A DNA stretch of 64,000 bases from NCBI RefSeq assembly GCF_048007105.1, contig NZ_CP180352.1, positions 682,001-746,000 of the forward strand, read 5' to 3'. This DNA comes from Minwuia sp048007105 (lineage in GTDB: Bacteria; Pseudomonadota; Alphaproteobacteria; Minwuiales; Minwuiaceae). The notes beneath the pieces are model-generated. The model was not told the origin of the DNA and searched no databases. It saw only the letters and a list, made by a program, of their open reading frames with translations. Below are positions 23,450 to 31,879 of this stretch, in pieces. The translations under genes and the position numbers were made by a program. How positions within the stretch are numbered: the first letter of the stretch is position 1; every line of letters starts with the position of its first letter.

Positions 23450-25186
23450 TTGGCCGGATACCGGCAGGTCGTGGAGCGGACAGATCAAGTGTTCGATAGC
23501 CTGAAAATGAACTTCCGGGCGCAGATCCCGGCCGCTTCCGCGGCGGTGGGATCGTTGGCAGCTTCAGCCGTTGCGGGCCTGCTTCTGTTCCGCAGCGGCA
23601 TGCCGCTCGCCGGCACGGGCTGCCTTGCCGCCGCGCTGCCCCTGGCGGCCGCGGTCTGGGCGTTCTTCCGTCTGCACGCGGCGCACGCCTGCATCCGCCA
23701 TCATAACCAGCGCTTCGACGCCTATGCCGAGGCCTCCGGCCAGTGGTTCTGGGAGACCGACGCCGACAACCGCTATGTCTGGTTCTCGAAGAGCGTCCAG
23801 AAGTTCATCGATTTCCCGCGCGAGTGGCACTACGGCCGTTCCCGGCTGGAACTCGGCCAGGACGAGCCCTCGGCAGAGTGGGATGCGCATCTGGACGATC
23901 TGGCCAACCACCGCCCTTTCAGCGGCTTCACACTGGTCCGCAAGGCGCCAGATGGCACCCGATTCCTCCGGTCCAGCGGCGTCCCGAAGTTCGACGAGAA
24001 CGGCCAGTTCCAGGGCTATTACGGCGCCGGCTCCAACATCACATCGGAAATCCATACACACGACATGCTGCGGGACGCCTTCGACGCCCTGTCCGAGGGA
24101 ATCGCCGTCTTCGACAACAGGGACCGGCTGCTGTTCTGCAACCGGACCTATATCGCCAGCAACCAGCCGATCGCCGACCGGCTGAAGCCGGGACTGGATT
24201 ACGCCGAGATGATCGGACTGTTCGTCGAGAACACCCTGCCAGAGGACTGGACGCCGGAACGGCGGCAGGACTGGGGCCGGACGCGGCTCGCGCTCAGGGA
24301 TTCCGACGAACCGGTGTTCGAGACGCCGACCTATGGCAACCGTTGGTGCCGGGTCGCCGATCACCGCACCCGCAACGGCGGCACCGTCGTGGTCCGGACC
24401 GACATCACCTCGCTGATGGAGCGCCAGCAGGAGCTGAAATGCGAGCGCGACCGGGCCGAGCGGGCGAACCGCGCCAAGACCGAATTCCTGACCAACATGA
24501 GCCATGAGCTCCGCACGCCATTGAACGCCATCATCGGCTTCTCGGAAGCGATGCATGAGGAAATTCTCGGCCCGCTCTCCGACCGCTACCGCCGCTATGC
24601 CGGCGACATCACCGACAGCGGACGGCATCTGCTGGCCCTGATCAACGACCTTCTGGACAGCGCGAAGCTGGAATCCGGCCAGTATGAGATCCGGCACGAA
24701 ACCTTCGACGCCGCCGCCTGCTGCCAGACGGTGCTGACGCTGATGCAGGTCGAATTCGAGCGACGGCGGCAGCGGCTGGAGACCCGGATCGGTCTGCCCG
24801 AAGGCACGATGCTTCATGCCGACGAACGCGCGGTGAAACAGGTGCTGCTGAACCTGCTGTCGAACGCCGCGAAGTTCTCGCCGGCCGGCGGGGAGATCCT
24901 GCTGTCGGCGGGCTGCGAGGGCGCCGATCTCGAAATCCGGGTCACGGACCGCGGCCAGGGCATCGACCCGGCGGACATGGAGCGCGTCTTCGAACGCTTC
25001 GTGCAGGTTCAGTCTGCCATGAGCCGGTCCCACAGCGGCACCGGCATCGGACTGCCGCTCAGCCGGGCGCTGGCCGAGATGCATGGCGGGACGCTGGACC
25101 TCGAAAGCCAACCCGGCAAGGGCACCACGGCCATACTGCGGCTGCCGGACGTGCTGCGTTTCCAGCAGTCGGCCGCCGCGATCTGA
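23450..25186 (+). CDS. membrane PAS sensor histidine kinase, orphan
   Basis: Up to 578 residues. Two N-terminal hydrophobic segments (around residues 30-75) anchor it. Two PAS-type domains follow (SGQWFWETDADNRYVWFSKS, and AFDALSEGIAVFDNRDRLLFCN), then a coiled helix and HisKA with phospho-His in MSHELRTPLNAIIGFSEAM. The HATPase has N-box NLLSNAAKF, G1 DRGQGI and G2 GTGIGLPLS. The second half resembles the PAS_7/DivL-PleC-like kinases of alphaproteobacteria. No response regulator gene is adjacent. The open frame begins with TTG at 23450; ATG 23507 is an alternative that still keeps both membrane segments. Confidence 0.88.
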   Translation: MAGYRQVVERTDQVFDSLKMNFRAQIPAASAAVGSLAASAVAGLLLFRSGMPLAGTGCLAAALPLAAAVWAFFRLHAAHACIRHHNQRFDAYAEASGQWFWETDADNRYVWFSKSVQKFIDFPREWHYGRSRLELGQDEPSAEWDAHLDDLANHRPFSGFTLVRKAPDGTRFLRSSGVPKFDENGQFQGYYGAGSNITSEIHTHDMLRDAFDALSEGIAVFDNRDRLLFCNRTYIASNQPIADRLKPGLDYAEMIGLFVENTLPEDWTPERRQDWGRTRLALRDSDEPVFETPTYGNRWCRVADHRTRNGGTVVVRTDITSLMERQQELKCERDRAERANRAKTEFLTNMSHELRTPLNAIIGFSEAMHEEILGPLSDRYRRYAGDITDSGRHLLALINDLLDSAKLESGQYEIRHETFDAAACCQTVLTLMQVEFERRRQRLETRIGLPEGTMLHADERAVKQVLLNLLSNAAKFSPAGGEILLSAGCEGADLEIRVTDRGQGIDPADMERVFERFVQVQSAMSRSHSGTGIGLPLSRALAEMHGGTLDLESQPGKGTTAILRLPDVLRFQQSAAAI

Positions 25187-25192
25187 GGCCCC

Positions 25193-26158
25193 TCAGGCCG
25201 ACTTGCCCTGCGCGTGGAATATGAAGCCGAGCAGGTTCATCAGCAGCTGGGCCGCCAGGAACGCCGTTGTCCCGTCGCGGTCGTAATCCGGCGCAACCTC
25301 GACCAGATCGATGCCGGCGACCTCGCCGCGCGTGACCAGACCCTGCAGGAACTCCAGTATCTCGTAGTAGAGAAACCCGCCATGACTGGGCGTCCCCGTC
25401 CCCGGCGCGATGGAGGGGTCGAAACCGTCGATGTCGATGGTGAGGTAATAGCGCTTGCCCGCAGGCACGCGGGCCAGCACGCCCTCGGGACCCAGCTTCC
25501 TGAACTGCCGGACCGAGAGAATGTCCGATCCCGCGGCGCGCGCGGCGGCGTAGTCGTCCCGGTTCGATGAGGAGACGTTGCGGATACCGAGTTGGGTGAA
25601 GCCGGTGACGTGATCCATCTCCGAGGCGCGGCGCAGCGGATTGCCGTGGCCGTAGCGGACGCCGTGCCGCTCGTCGACGAAATCGAGATGCGCATCGACA
25701 TGGACGATGTGGACCGGTTCCCGGTCCGAGAACGCCCGGATACAGGGGATGTGGACGCTGTGATCGCCGCCCAGAACCACGGGAAGGGCGCCTGCATCCA
25801 GTATCTTCCGGACACCCCATTCTATGTTGTCGTGGCTTTTGACGGTATCGGTGTGGATGATGTCCGCATCGCCCACATCCACGAGACGCACCTTTTCCAC
25901 CGGGAGATAGGTCACATCGTCTTCATGATCGTATGCCCCGCCATGTCCGAAGCTGAACAGCGTCGACGCCTCGCGGATGGCGCGCGGGCCGAAGCGGGCC
26001 CCGGCGCGGTACTGGGTCCCCATGTCGAAGGGCGCGCCCAGGATCGCGGCGTCGGCGTCGATATTGTCCCAGTCCAGACAGACCGGCTGCTTGCCGAAGG
26101 TGCAGTGGCCGACGAAGGGCAGATTCAGCCGTCCGCTATCATAGGCGTTGCCGGTCAT
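25193..26158 (-). CDS. speB: agmatinase / ureohydrolase
   Basis: A 321-residue binuclear manganese ureohydrolase. All metal motifs are present: GGDHSV, VDAHLDF and TIDIDGFDPSIAPGTGTP. Agmatinase hydrolyses agmatine to putrescine and urea; related guanidino-acid hydrolases cannot be excluded from motifs alone. The start at 26158 (MTGNAYDSG) faces the DUF1194 gene on the other strand with only a few tens of bases, or none, between the two coding starts. Confidence 0.87.
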   Translation of the reverse strand: MTGNAYDSGRLNLPFVGHCTFGKQPVCLDWDNIDADAAILGAPFDMGTQYRAGARFGPRAIREASTLFSFGHGGAYDHEDDVTYLPVEKVRLVDVGDADIIHTDTVKSHDNIEWGVRKILDAGALPVVLGGDHSVHIPCIRAFSDREPVHIVHVDAHLDFVDERHGVRYGHGNPLRRASEMDHVTGFTQLGIRNVSSSNRDDYAAARAAGSDILSVRQFRKLGPEGVLARVPAGKRYYLTIDIDGFDPSIAPGTGTPSHGGFLYYEILEFLQGLVTRGEVAGIDLVEVAPDYDRDGTTAFLAAQLLMNLLGFIFHAQGKSA

Positions 26159-26191
26159 GCGATCCGCTCCCTGCTGCTGGCGCTCGCCGCC

Positions 26192-26869
26192 ATGCTCCTT
26201 CCGATCCTGTCCGCGGCGCAAGCCCCGGCAGCCGCGCAGGCGGTCGACGTCGCCATCGTGCTGGCCGTCGACGCCTCCGCCAGCGTCGATGCGGGCGAGT
26301 TCCGGCTGCAGATGGAAGGGACGGCCGACGCCCTGGAGAACCCGGATGTCCTCGCGGCCATCGCGCGCGGCAACCGGGGCGCGATCGCCGTCAGCACGAT
26401 GCAGTGGTCCACCCTGGATCAGCAGGCGGTGACGCTGGGCTGGACCGTGATCCGCGATGCGTCGGACGCGGCGGCGGCGGCATCCGTCATCCGCAACGCC
26501 CCCCGCATGGTGATCCCGTCCGGCACGGCGCTGGGCGACGCCGTCTCCTTCGCCATGGGCATGCTGGGCCGCCTGCCCTACAGCGCCGACCGGCTGGTGG
26601 TGGACGTCTCCGGCGACGGCAAGAACGTGCATCCGCCGCTGCTGCTGCGGGTGAAGGAGCGCGCGGTCTGGGCGGGAATCACCATCAACGGCCTGCCGAT
26701 CATCTCGGCCGACCCCAACATCCACTACTATTATCAGGACACGGTGATTGCAGGACCCGGCGCCTTCATCGAAATTGCCGACAGCTACGAGGTGTTCGGC
26801 GAGGCGATGCGGCGCAAGCTGATCCGGGAGATCAAGGGACCGCCGCCGGTATCCATGCTGGCCGACTGA
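26192..26869 (+). CDS. DUF1194 (von Willebrand A-like) secreted protein, start uncertain
   Basis: About 225 residues from ATG 26192. The vWA-type core has a MIDAS-like DASASVD (VDVAIVLAVDASASVDAGE) and VVDVSGDGKNVHPP, as in the alphaproteobacterial DUF1194 family. The DNA just before the ATG reads in frame as IRSLLLALAA, which would complete a normal signal peptide, yet there is no in-frame start there. An ATG at 26157 lies one base out of frame. The true start may therefore be at 26157 with a lost base, or the protein may use the short leader from 26192. Function unknown; exported. Confidence 0.75.
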   Translation: MLLPILSAAQAPAAAQAVDVAIVLAVDASASVDAGEFRLQMEGTADALENPDVLAAIARGNRGAIAVSTMQWSTLDQQAVTLGWTVIRDASDAAAAASVIRNAPRMVIPSGTALGDAVSFAMGMLGRLPYSADRLVVDVSGDGKNVHPPLLLRVKERAVWAGITINGLPIISADPNIHYYYQDTVIAGPGAFIEIADSYEVFGEAMRRKLIREIKGPPPVSMLAD

Positions 26870-26882
26870 CGGGGAGGACGCG

Positions 26883-28112
26883 ATGCAGATTCAGCTCTCG
26901 AACGAGGAACGGGCGCTGCAGGAGAAGGCGCGCTATCTGGCGGAGAACGTCATCGCCTCCCGCGCCGTCGAGATCGACCGCACCGAGGAATACCCCTGGG
27001 ACAATGTGAAGGCGCTGAACGACGCCGGGCTGATGGGCCTGACCGTGCCGAAGGAACTCGGCGGTCCGGGCCGCTCTTTCCTGGACGCCGTGCTGGTGAT
27101 CGAGGAGATGGCGAAGGTCTGCGGCGTCACCGGCCGCATCGCGGTCGAGAGCAACATGGGCGCGATTTCCGCCATCCTGCAATACGGCACCGACGAGCAA
27201 CGGAAGATGGCCGCGAGCTTCGTCCTCGGCGGCGACAAGCCGGCGATCTGCATCACCGAACCGGACGCCGGCTCCGCCGCGACCGAGATGACCACCCGCG
27301 CCGAGAAGCACGGTGACACCTGGGTGCTGAACGGCAAGAAGCACTGGATCACCGGTGGCGGTGTCTCGCGGCTGCATCTGATCTTCGCCCGCGCCTTCGA
27401 CGAGAGCGGCGAGGAACTGGGCATCGGCGGGTTCATCGCCGTGCGCGACGAGGATGCGGGGCTGAAGATCGGCAAGCGCGAGCCGACCATGGGTCTGCGC
27501 GGGATCCCCGAGGCCGAGGTGATCTTCGAGGATCTGGAACTCCCGGAGAGCCGCGTCCTGATGGCGCCGGGCGGCTTCCGGCGCGGCTTTGCCAGCCTGA
27601 TGAACGCCTACAACTCCCAGCGCGTCGGGGCCGGCACCATGGCGCTCGGCATCGCCGCGGGCGCGCTGGAGCACGCGAAGGCCTACGCGCTGGAACGGGT
27701 GCAGTTCGGCCGCCCCATCGCCGAATTCCAGGGCCTGCAATGGATGCTGGCCGACATGGCAATCCAGGTGGATGCGGCGCGGCTTATGCTGCAGGGCGCG
27801 GCGCGCTCCAGGGGCGCCAATGACAGCCCCTTCCCCGATCCCTATTCGGCGGCGCAGGCCAAGGTCTTCGCCTCCGAGATGGCGATCAAGGTGACCAACG
27901 ACGCGCTGCAGATCTTCGGGGCCAAGGGCTACTCCCGCGACACGCCGATGGAACGCATGGTCCGCGACGCGCGCATGTTCACCATCGGCGGCGGCACGGC
28001 GCAGGTCCTCCGCACCACCGTCGCCTCGCACCTGCTCGGCATGAAACTGCCGCAGACGCGGGATGGTTATGCGGGCCGGAACTCGCCGCCGCCGAAGCAG
28101 GCGGCGGAGTAG
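26883..28112 (+). CDS. acyl-CoA dehydrogenase homologue lacking the catalytic Glu; possible 3-sulfinopropanoyl-CoA desulfinase
   Basis: A 409-residue acyl-CoA dehydrogenase-fold flavoprotein. Family signatures: AICITEPDAGSAATEM (FAD/substrate), WITGGG, YALERVQFGRPIAEFQ and IFGAKGYSRDTPMERMVRDAR. At the site of the catalytic base, where ordinary members have YEGT, it reads GGGT (Gly370 replaces Glu), so normal alpha,beta-dehydrogenation is unlikely. It also has Arg85 in GVTGRIAVE, close to the substrate Arg84 I recall for 3-sulfinopropanoyl-CoA desulfinase, which also lacks the Glu. That role is an inference. The gene starts 13 bp after the DUF1194 stop. Confidence 0.85.
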   Translation: MQIQLSNEERALQEKARYLAENVIASRAVEIDRTEEYPWDNVKALNDAGLMGLTVPKELGGPGRSFLDAVLVIEEMAKVCGVTGRIAVESNMGAISAILQYGTDEQRKMAASFVLGGDKPAICITEPDAGSAATEMTTRAEKHGDTWVLNGKKHWITGGGVSRLHLIFARAFDESGEELGIGGFIAVRDEDAGLKIGKREPTMGLRGIPEAEVIFEDLELPESRVLMAPGGFRRGFASLMNAYNSQRVGAGTMALGIAAGALEHAKAYALERVQFGRPIAEFQGLQWMLADMAIQVDAARLMLQGAARSRGANDSPFPDPYSAAQAKVFASEMAIKVTNDALQIFGAKGYSRDTPMERMVRDARMFTIGGGTAQVLRTTVASHLLGMKLPQTRDGYAGRNSPPPKQAAE

Positions 28113-28196
28113 GAGGCCTTCGGATCAAGTCCGAAGGCAGCAAAGTGGTTCCGGCGCATGTTTTCCGTCCTCGGGCTTGACCCGAGGACCTTGGCT
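28113..28196. repeat. composite palindromic repeat, copy 1
   Basis: Two hairpins in a row: CTTCGGATCAAGTCCGAAG inside 28117-28137 and CCTCGGGCTTGACCCGAGG inside 28167-28189, ending GACCTTGGCT. Copy 2 at 28520-28596 has the same order and orientation. It begins right after the acyl-CoA dehydrogenase stop and ends 7 bp before the GIY-YIG stop codon. Confidence 0.85.
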
Positions 28197-28203
28197 GGAC
28201 CGA

Positions 28204-28500
28204 TCAATCCAGCGGAATCTGATCCGAAAGATCGCGCCAGTCCGGGTTCACATCCGAGACCAGCTTGTCCTTCCACTCGCGGTTCCAGTGCTTCAGCGTC
28301 CGTTCCCGCTGTCGCGCGTTCAGGACATACTGGTGCTCTTCGAAATAGACGAGCTTTGTCAGCCGGTACTTCGACGAGAATTCCGACAGCTTTTCGCGAT
28401 GCTCGGTGAGCCGGCGGCGCAGGTCGTTGGTGAAGCCGATGTAGAGCGTCGTGTCGTACTTGTTGGACAGGATGTAGACGAAGTATCGGTGACGCCGCAT
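28204..28500 (-). CDS. small GIY-YIG nuclease family protein
   Basis: A 98-residue single-domain protein. RHRYFVYILSNKYDTTLYIGFTNDLRRRLTEH contains the paired GIY-YIG-type motifs (VYI and YIG, split here over residues 4-36) and the conserved Arg, followed by YEE-like YFEEH and the late N-WKDKL segment. Family members are standalone nucleases of uncertain biological role (UPF0213-like). The gene is bounded by two directly repeated palindromic elements within 8-20 bp on each side, which is the striking part. ATG 28500 follows family convention; the open frame reaches back to 28551 inside the repeat. Confidence 0.87.
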   Translation of the reverse strand: MRRHRYFVYILSNKYDTTLYIGFTNDLRRRLTEHREKLSEFSSKYRLTKLVYFEEHQYVLNARQRERTLKHWNREWKDKLVSDVNPDWRDLSDQIPLD

Positions 28501-28519
28501 GTGCGGCAGCCTCGGTGCC

Positions 28520-28596
28520 GGAGGCCTTCGGATCAAGTCCGAAGGCGACAAAGGTGTATGCGAAGCCCACTTTTCCGTCCTCGGGCTTGACCCGAG
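28520..28596. repeat. composite palindromic repeat, copy 2
   Basis: Same order and orientation as 28113-28196: a CTTCGG-arm hairpin (28524-28544) and a CCTCGGG-arm hairpin (28567-28589), again ending ACCTTGGCT. Together the two copies bracket the GIY-YIG gene as direct repeats. The bases between the hairpins differ, while the arms are identical. Confidence 0.85.
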
Positions 28597-28685
28597 GACC
28601 TTGGCTCACTGCAGGCGGCGCGCCGGATTGTTCAGATAGAAGTGATCGTTTGCGGCAAAGCGCAAATTCGATTCCAGCCGGTGCC

Positions 28686-28712
28686 GGAGGCCTTCGGATC
28701 AAGTCCGAAGGC
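28686..28712. repeat. half copy of the composite palindromic repeat
   Basis: GGAGGCCTTCGGATCAAGTC and its completing arm, preceded by GGTGCC as in copy 2. Only the first hairpin is present. It lies 10 bp beyond the stop of the threonine aldolase gene and could serve as its terminator. Confidence 0.8.
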
Positions 28713-28722
28713 GAAAAAGGCG

Positions 28723-29748
28723 CTACCCCACGCAGATATCCACGAACCGATCCACTTCCTCGTCGGTGGTCGCGAACGATGTCACCAGCCGGACGCCGGT
28801 CGGTCCGACGGCGGCCATGTCGTAGAAGGCGGCGCCTTCGGCCCGCAGCTTGTCGCCCGCGCCGTCCGGCAGGTTGACGAACAGTTCGTTGGCCTCGACC
28901 GGATGCGCGAAGCTGACGGAGTTGATCCGGGCGAGCCCGTCATGCAGCCGAGTGGCTGCGCGGTTGGCGTGGCGCGCGTTCTCCAGCCAGAGATCGTCGG
29001 TCACAAAGGCCAGCAGCTGCGCCGACAGGAACCGCATCTTGGAAAACAGGTGTCCCGCCCGCTTGCGGCGATAGATGAAGTCCTTCGCCAGATCGGTGTC
29101 GAAGAAGATCACCGCCTCGGCGGCCATCGCCCCGTTCTTGGTCGCGCCGAAGGAAAGCGCGTCGACGCCCGCCTTCCAGGTCAGTTCTGCGGGGCTGCAG
29201 CCGGCGCTGACCAGCGCGTTGGCGAAGCGCGCGCCGTCCATGTGCACCTTGCAGTTCATGTCATGGGCCAGACCCGACAGCTCGGCGATCCGGTCCGGCG
29301 TGTAGACCGTGCCCCATTCGGTGCATTGCGTCAGCGTCACCGCTGCGGGCTGCGGATTGTGGTCGAAGCCGACGGTGAAGCGGCCCAGCCCTTCCTTCAA
29401 CCCTTCCGGCGTGATCCGGCCGGATTCATGCGCCACCGTATAGAGCTTCGCCCCGCCGGTGAAGAATTCGGGGCCGCAGCATTCGTCGTCGAAACAGTGA
29501 GAATGCTCGTAGCAGAAGATCGCGCCCCAGGGCGGCGCCATGGCCGACAGCGCGAGGCAGTTGGCCGCCGAGCCGGTGGCGACGGGAAAAACCGCCAGAT
29601 CGGTCTCGAAGATGTCCCTCAGCTTCGCTTCGAGCGCCTTCGTGATCTCGTCGGCGCCATAGGACGGGACGTTGCCGCCATTGGCGTCGGCCAGCGCCTG
29701 CAGGATCGCCGGATGAACCCCGGCGGTATTGTCGGAGGCGAATTGCAT
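28723..29748 (-). CDS. low-specificity threonine aldolase family, PLP-dependent
   Basis: A 341-residue fold-type I PLP enzyme. MQFASDNTAGVHPAI is the typical opening. The PLP lysine lies in LSFGATKNGAMAAEAV, the catalytic/stacking His in YEHSHCFDDECCGPE, and HMDGARFANAL supplies the cofactor Asp. It cleaves threonine, allo-threonine or related beta-hydroxy amino acids to glycine and an aldehyde. Start ATG 29748; it is followed upstream by an 88-bp repeat and the cupin gene. The glycine link to the demethylating dehydrogenase nearby is only suggestive. Confidence 0.9.
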   Translation of the reverse strand: MQFASDNTAGVHPAILQALADANGGNVPSYGADEITKALEAKLRDIFETDLAVFPVATGSAANCLALSAMAPPWGAIFCYEHSHCFDDECCGPEFFTGGAKLYTVAHESGRITPEGLKEGLGRFTVGFDHNPQPAAVTLTQCTEWGTVYTPDRIAELSGLAHDMNCKVHMDGARFANALVSAGCSPAELTWKAGVDALSFGATKNGAMAAEAVIFFDTDLAKDFIYRRKRAGHLFSKMRFLSAQLLAFVTDDLWLENARHANRAATRLHDGLARINSVSFAHPVEANELFVNLPDGAGDKLRAEGAAFYDMAAVGPTGVRLVTSFATTDEEVDRFVDICVG

Positions 29749-29833
29749 GGAAACTCCTGTTTCTGGCCGGTCCCCGCGTCCCGGGTCGAGGACCCGCCGA
29801 TTATCCCGCGATCGAAGTGCTGGGAACCTCAGC

Positions 29834-29921
29834 TGTCACCCCCGCTTCATGCGGGGGTCCGGAGCGGCTGCGCCGCAAGTCTCATGGCTTGACCGGATGC
29901 CCGCATGAAGCGGGCATGACA
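29834..29921. repeat. 88-bp inverted-terminal element (family C), copy 1
   Basis: Begins TGTCACCCCCGCTTCATGCG and ends with CCCGCATGAAGCGGGCATGACA split over the last 22 bases. Inside are a CCCGC/GCGGG hairpin at each end and GCGGCTGCGCCGC in the middle. The outer TGTCA/TGACA pair closes the element, giving a three-hairpin structure. A second copy is at 34844-34930. Confidence 0.85.
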
Positions 29922-29943
29922 TCAGGGACCGATGGCAGCCTGC

Positions 29944-30231
29944 CTACTTCAGTTCGATCTCGACGAAGACGAACTCGAAATCATTGTCGTTGATGACGTC
30001 GTGCTCGACGCCTTCCTGGCGGGTGTAGGACACACCGGCGGTCAGCGGCGCCTTCGACAGACCGTCCTTCGTCTCGATGGTCAGGTCGCCCGTGGTGCCG
30101 GGCACGACGACGTAGTCCATCTCGTGGCGGTGCCAGCCCGTATGGGCCCCGGGTGCGAAGCGCCACTCGGTCACCACCACGCGGTCGTTGTCGATCTGCT
30201 TCGTCGGCACCGCCATCGGCCGTTCGCTCAT
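29944..30231 (-). CDS. cupin domain-containing protein
   Basis: A 95-residue single cupin. Motif 1 is W-R-F-APGAHTGWHRHEMDYVVV with metal ligands in HRHE, and motif 2 follows around GVEHDVIND. Its function may be enzymatic or ligand-binding; tiny cupins of this type are rarely characterised. The ATG overlaps the stop of the acyl-CoA ligase gene (ATGA), so the two are translationally coupled. Confidence 0.85.
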   Translation of the reverse strand: MSERPMAVPTKQIDNDRVVVTEWRFAPGAHTGWHRHEMDYVVVPGTTGDLTIETKDGLSKAPLTAGVSYTRQEGVEHDVINDNDFEFVFVEIELK

Positions 30232-31751
30232 GACGCCTGCTCCTTCAGCCAGTCCCTGAGTTCGAATTTCAGCACCTTGCCCAGCGCGTTGCGCGGCAAC
30301 GCGTCAATCCCGATCACCGCCCTGGGCTGCTTGAAGCGTGCGACACGGCCCTCGAACAGGCCGAGCAGCGCCGCCTCGTCCAGCGCCTGCCCCTCGCGCG
30401 GCACGGCAACGATCACCGGCACCTCGTCCCAGCGCGGATCGGGACGGCCGACCACGGCGAACTCGGCCAGATCGGCCTCGGCCGCGAGGATCTGCTCCAG
30501 CTCCGCCGGATAGACATTCTCTCCGCCCGAGATGATCACGTCCTTGGCCCGGTCCTCGATGTAGTGGAAACCGTCGGCGTCGCGCCGCGCGACATCGCCC
30601 ATGCGGAACCAGCCTTCGGCGAAGGCCGCCTCGGTGGCTTCCGGGTTGCGCCAGTAACCGGAGAAGACATTGGGCCCGCGCACCAGCAACTCGCCGGTCT
30701 CGCCGTTGCCCAGTTCGTTGCCGTCGCGGCCGACGATCTTTGCGGACACGTGTATAGCCGGCTTGCCGCAGGACCCGGCATGGTCCAGCGCATCGGGACG
30801 GCGCAGCACAACGGCCAGCGGCGCGGTCTCGGTGGAACCGTAGATCTGTCCGACCGGGACGCCGCGGTCGTGGAATCGCTGGATCAGCGCCACCGGCACC
30901 GTAGTCGAGCCCGCCATGACGAAGCGCAGCGAGGAGATGTCGGTGGTCGGCCAGTCCGGATGCTCGGTCAGCGCCTGCATCATGGCCGGGACCGCCAGCG
31001 CCAGCGTGGGCCGGTCGCGCTGGATCGCCGCCAGCGTGACGCCCGGCTCGAAGCGCCGGTGCAGCAGCACGGTCGCGCCGCAATGCAGCGCCGGGGTGAG
31101 CTGGTTGTTGAGGCCGCCGACATGAAAGAGCGGGAGGTTGCCCAGAATGACGTCGTCGGAGGTCATGTCATGGGCGTGCTGGGAATTGACCGCATTCCAG
31201 AAGACGTTGCCCTGGGTCAGCACCGCGCCCTTCGGCTTGCCCGTCGTGCCGGAGGTGTAGACCAGCAGCACCGGCGCATCGTAGCCGGGGCTCGGCAGGG
31301 TGCAGGCCGGACCGCCCTCGGGCCATGCCTCCCAGCCCTCGCCTTCGGCGTCCACGCCGATGAATCCCATGCCGCTCAGATCGCCGCGGATCTGCGCCAC
31401 GTGATCGAAGAACATGCCGTCCGCGAACAGCAGCTTCGGCTCGGCATCCTGCAGCTGATACAGATGCTCGGGCGGGGCCAGCCGCCAGTTGAGCGTCACC
31501 AGCATCGCGCCGATGCGGGCGCAGGCGAAGAAGAGCGTCAGCTCCTTCACCGTGTTCTCGCCCAGATGCGCGACGCGGTCGCCGGTTCCGATGCCGCGCG
31601 CCTGCAGCGCCCCGGCCAACGCCTCGATCCGGGTGGCGAAATCGCGGTAGCTCAGATCGCCCTGCTCGTCGCGGATCGCGGTCTTCGCGGGCGTCTGATC
31701 GGCCCAGCCCGCAATCCAGCCGGAGAGGTCCATGTCGGTCGGCATCGTCAT
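30228..31751 (-). CDS. AMP-dependent acyl-CoA synthetase/ligase
   Basis: A 507-residue adenylate-forming enzyme that activates a carboxylic acid to its CoA ester. The P-loop-like VYTSGTTGKPKGAV, motif YGSTE, the hinge GDVARRDADGFHYIEDRAKD and the catalytic Lys in ALGKVLKFELR are present. Length suits a medium- or short-chain acid CoA ligase; the substrate pocket cannot be read by eye. It is coupled to the downstream cupin and divergent from the ATC hydrolase-family gene. Confidence 0.9.
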   Translation of the reverse strand: MTMPTDMDLSGWIAGWADQTPAKTAIRDEQGDLSYRDFATRIEALAGALQARGIGTGDRVAHLGENTVKELTLFFACARIGAMLVTLNWRLAPPEHLYQLQDAEPKLLFADGMFFDHVAQIRGDLSGMGFIGVDAEGEGWEAWPEGGPACTLPSPGYDAPVLLVYTSGTTGKPKGAVLTQGNVFWNAVNSQHAHDMTSDDVILGNLPLFHVGGLNNQLTPALHCGATVLLHRRFEPGVTLAAIQRDRPTLALAVPAMMQALTEHPDWPTTDISSLRFVMAGSTTVPVALIQRFHDRGVPVGQIYGSTETAPLAVVLRRPDALDHAGSCGKPAIHVSAKIVGRDGNELGNGETGELLVRGPNVFSGYWRNPEATEAAFAEGWFRMGDVARRDADGFHYIEDRAKDVIISGGENVYPAELEQILAAEADLAEFAVVGRPDPRWDEVPVIVAVPREGQALDEAALLGLFEGRVARFKQPRAVIGIDALPRNALGKVLKFELRDWLKEQAS

Positions 31752-31879
31752 GGCGGTGAGTGTGCCGATGGGGCGGCGCTTGGCAAGGGGATCGCGCCCA
31801 CGGCCGCCTGGCGATGCAATCCGGATTTGTCATTCCCGTCGAAGGCGGGGAAGATCGCCGCTGCAAGGGGAGGACGGCC

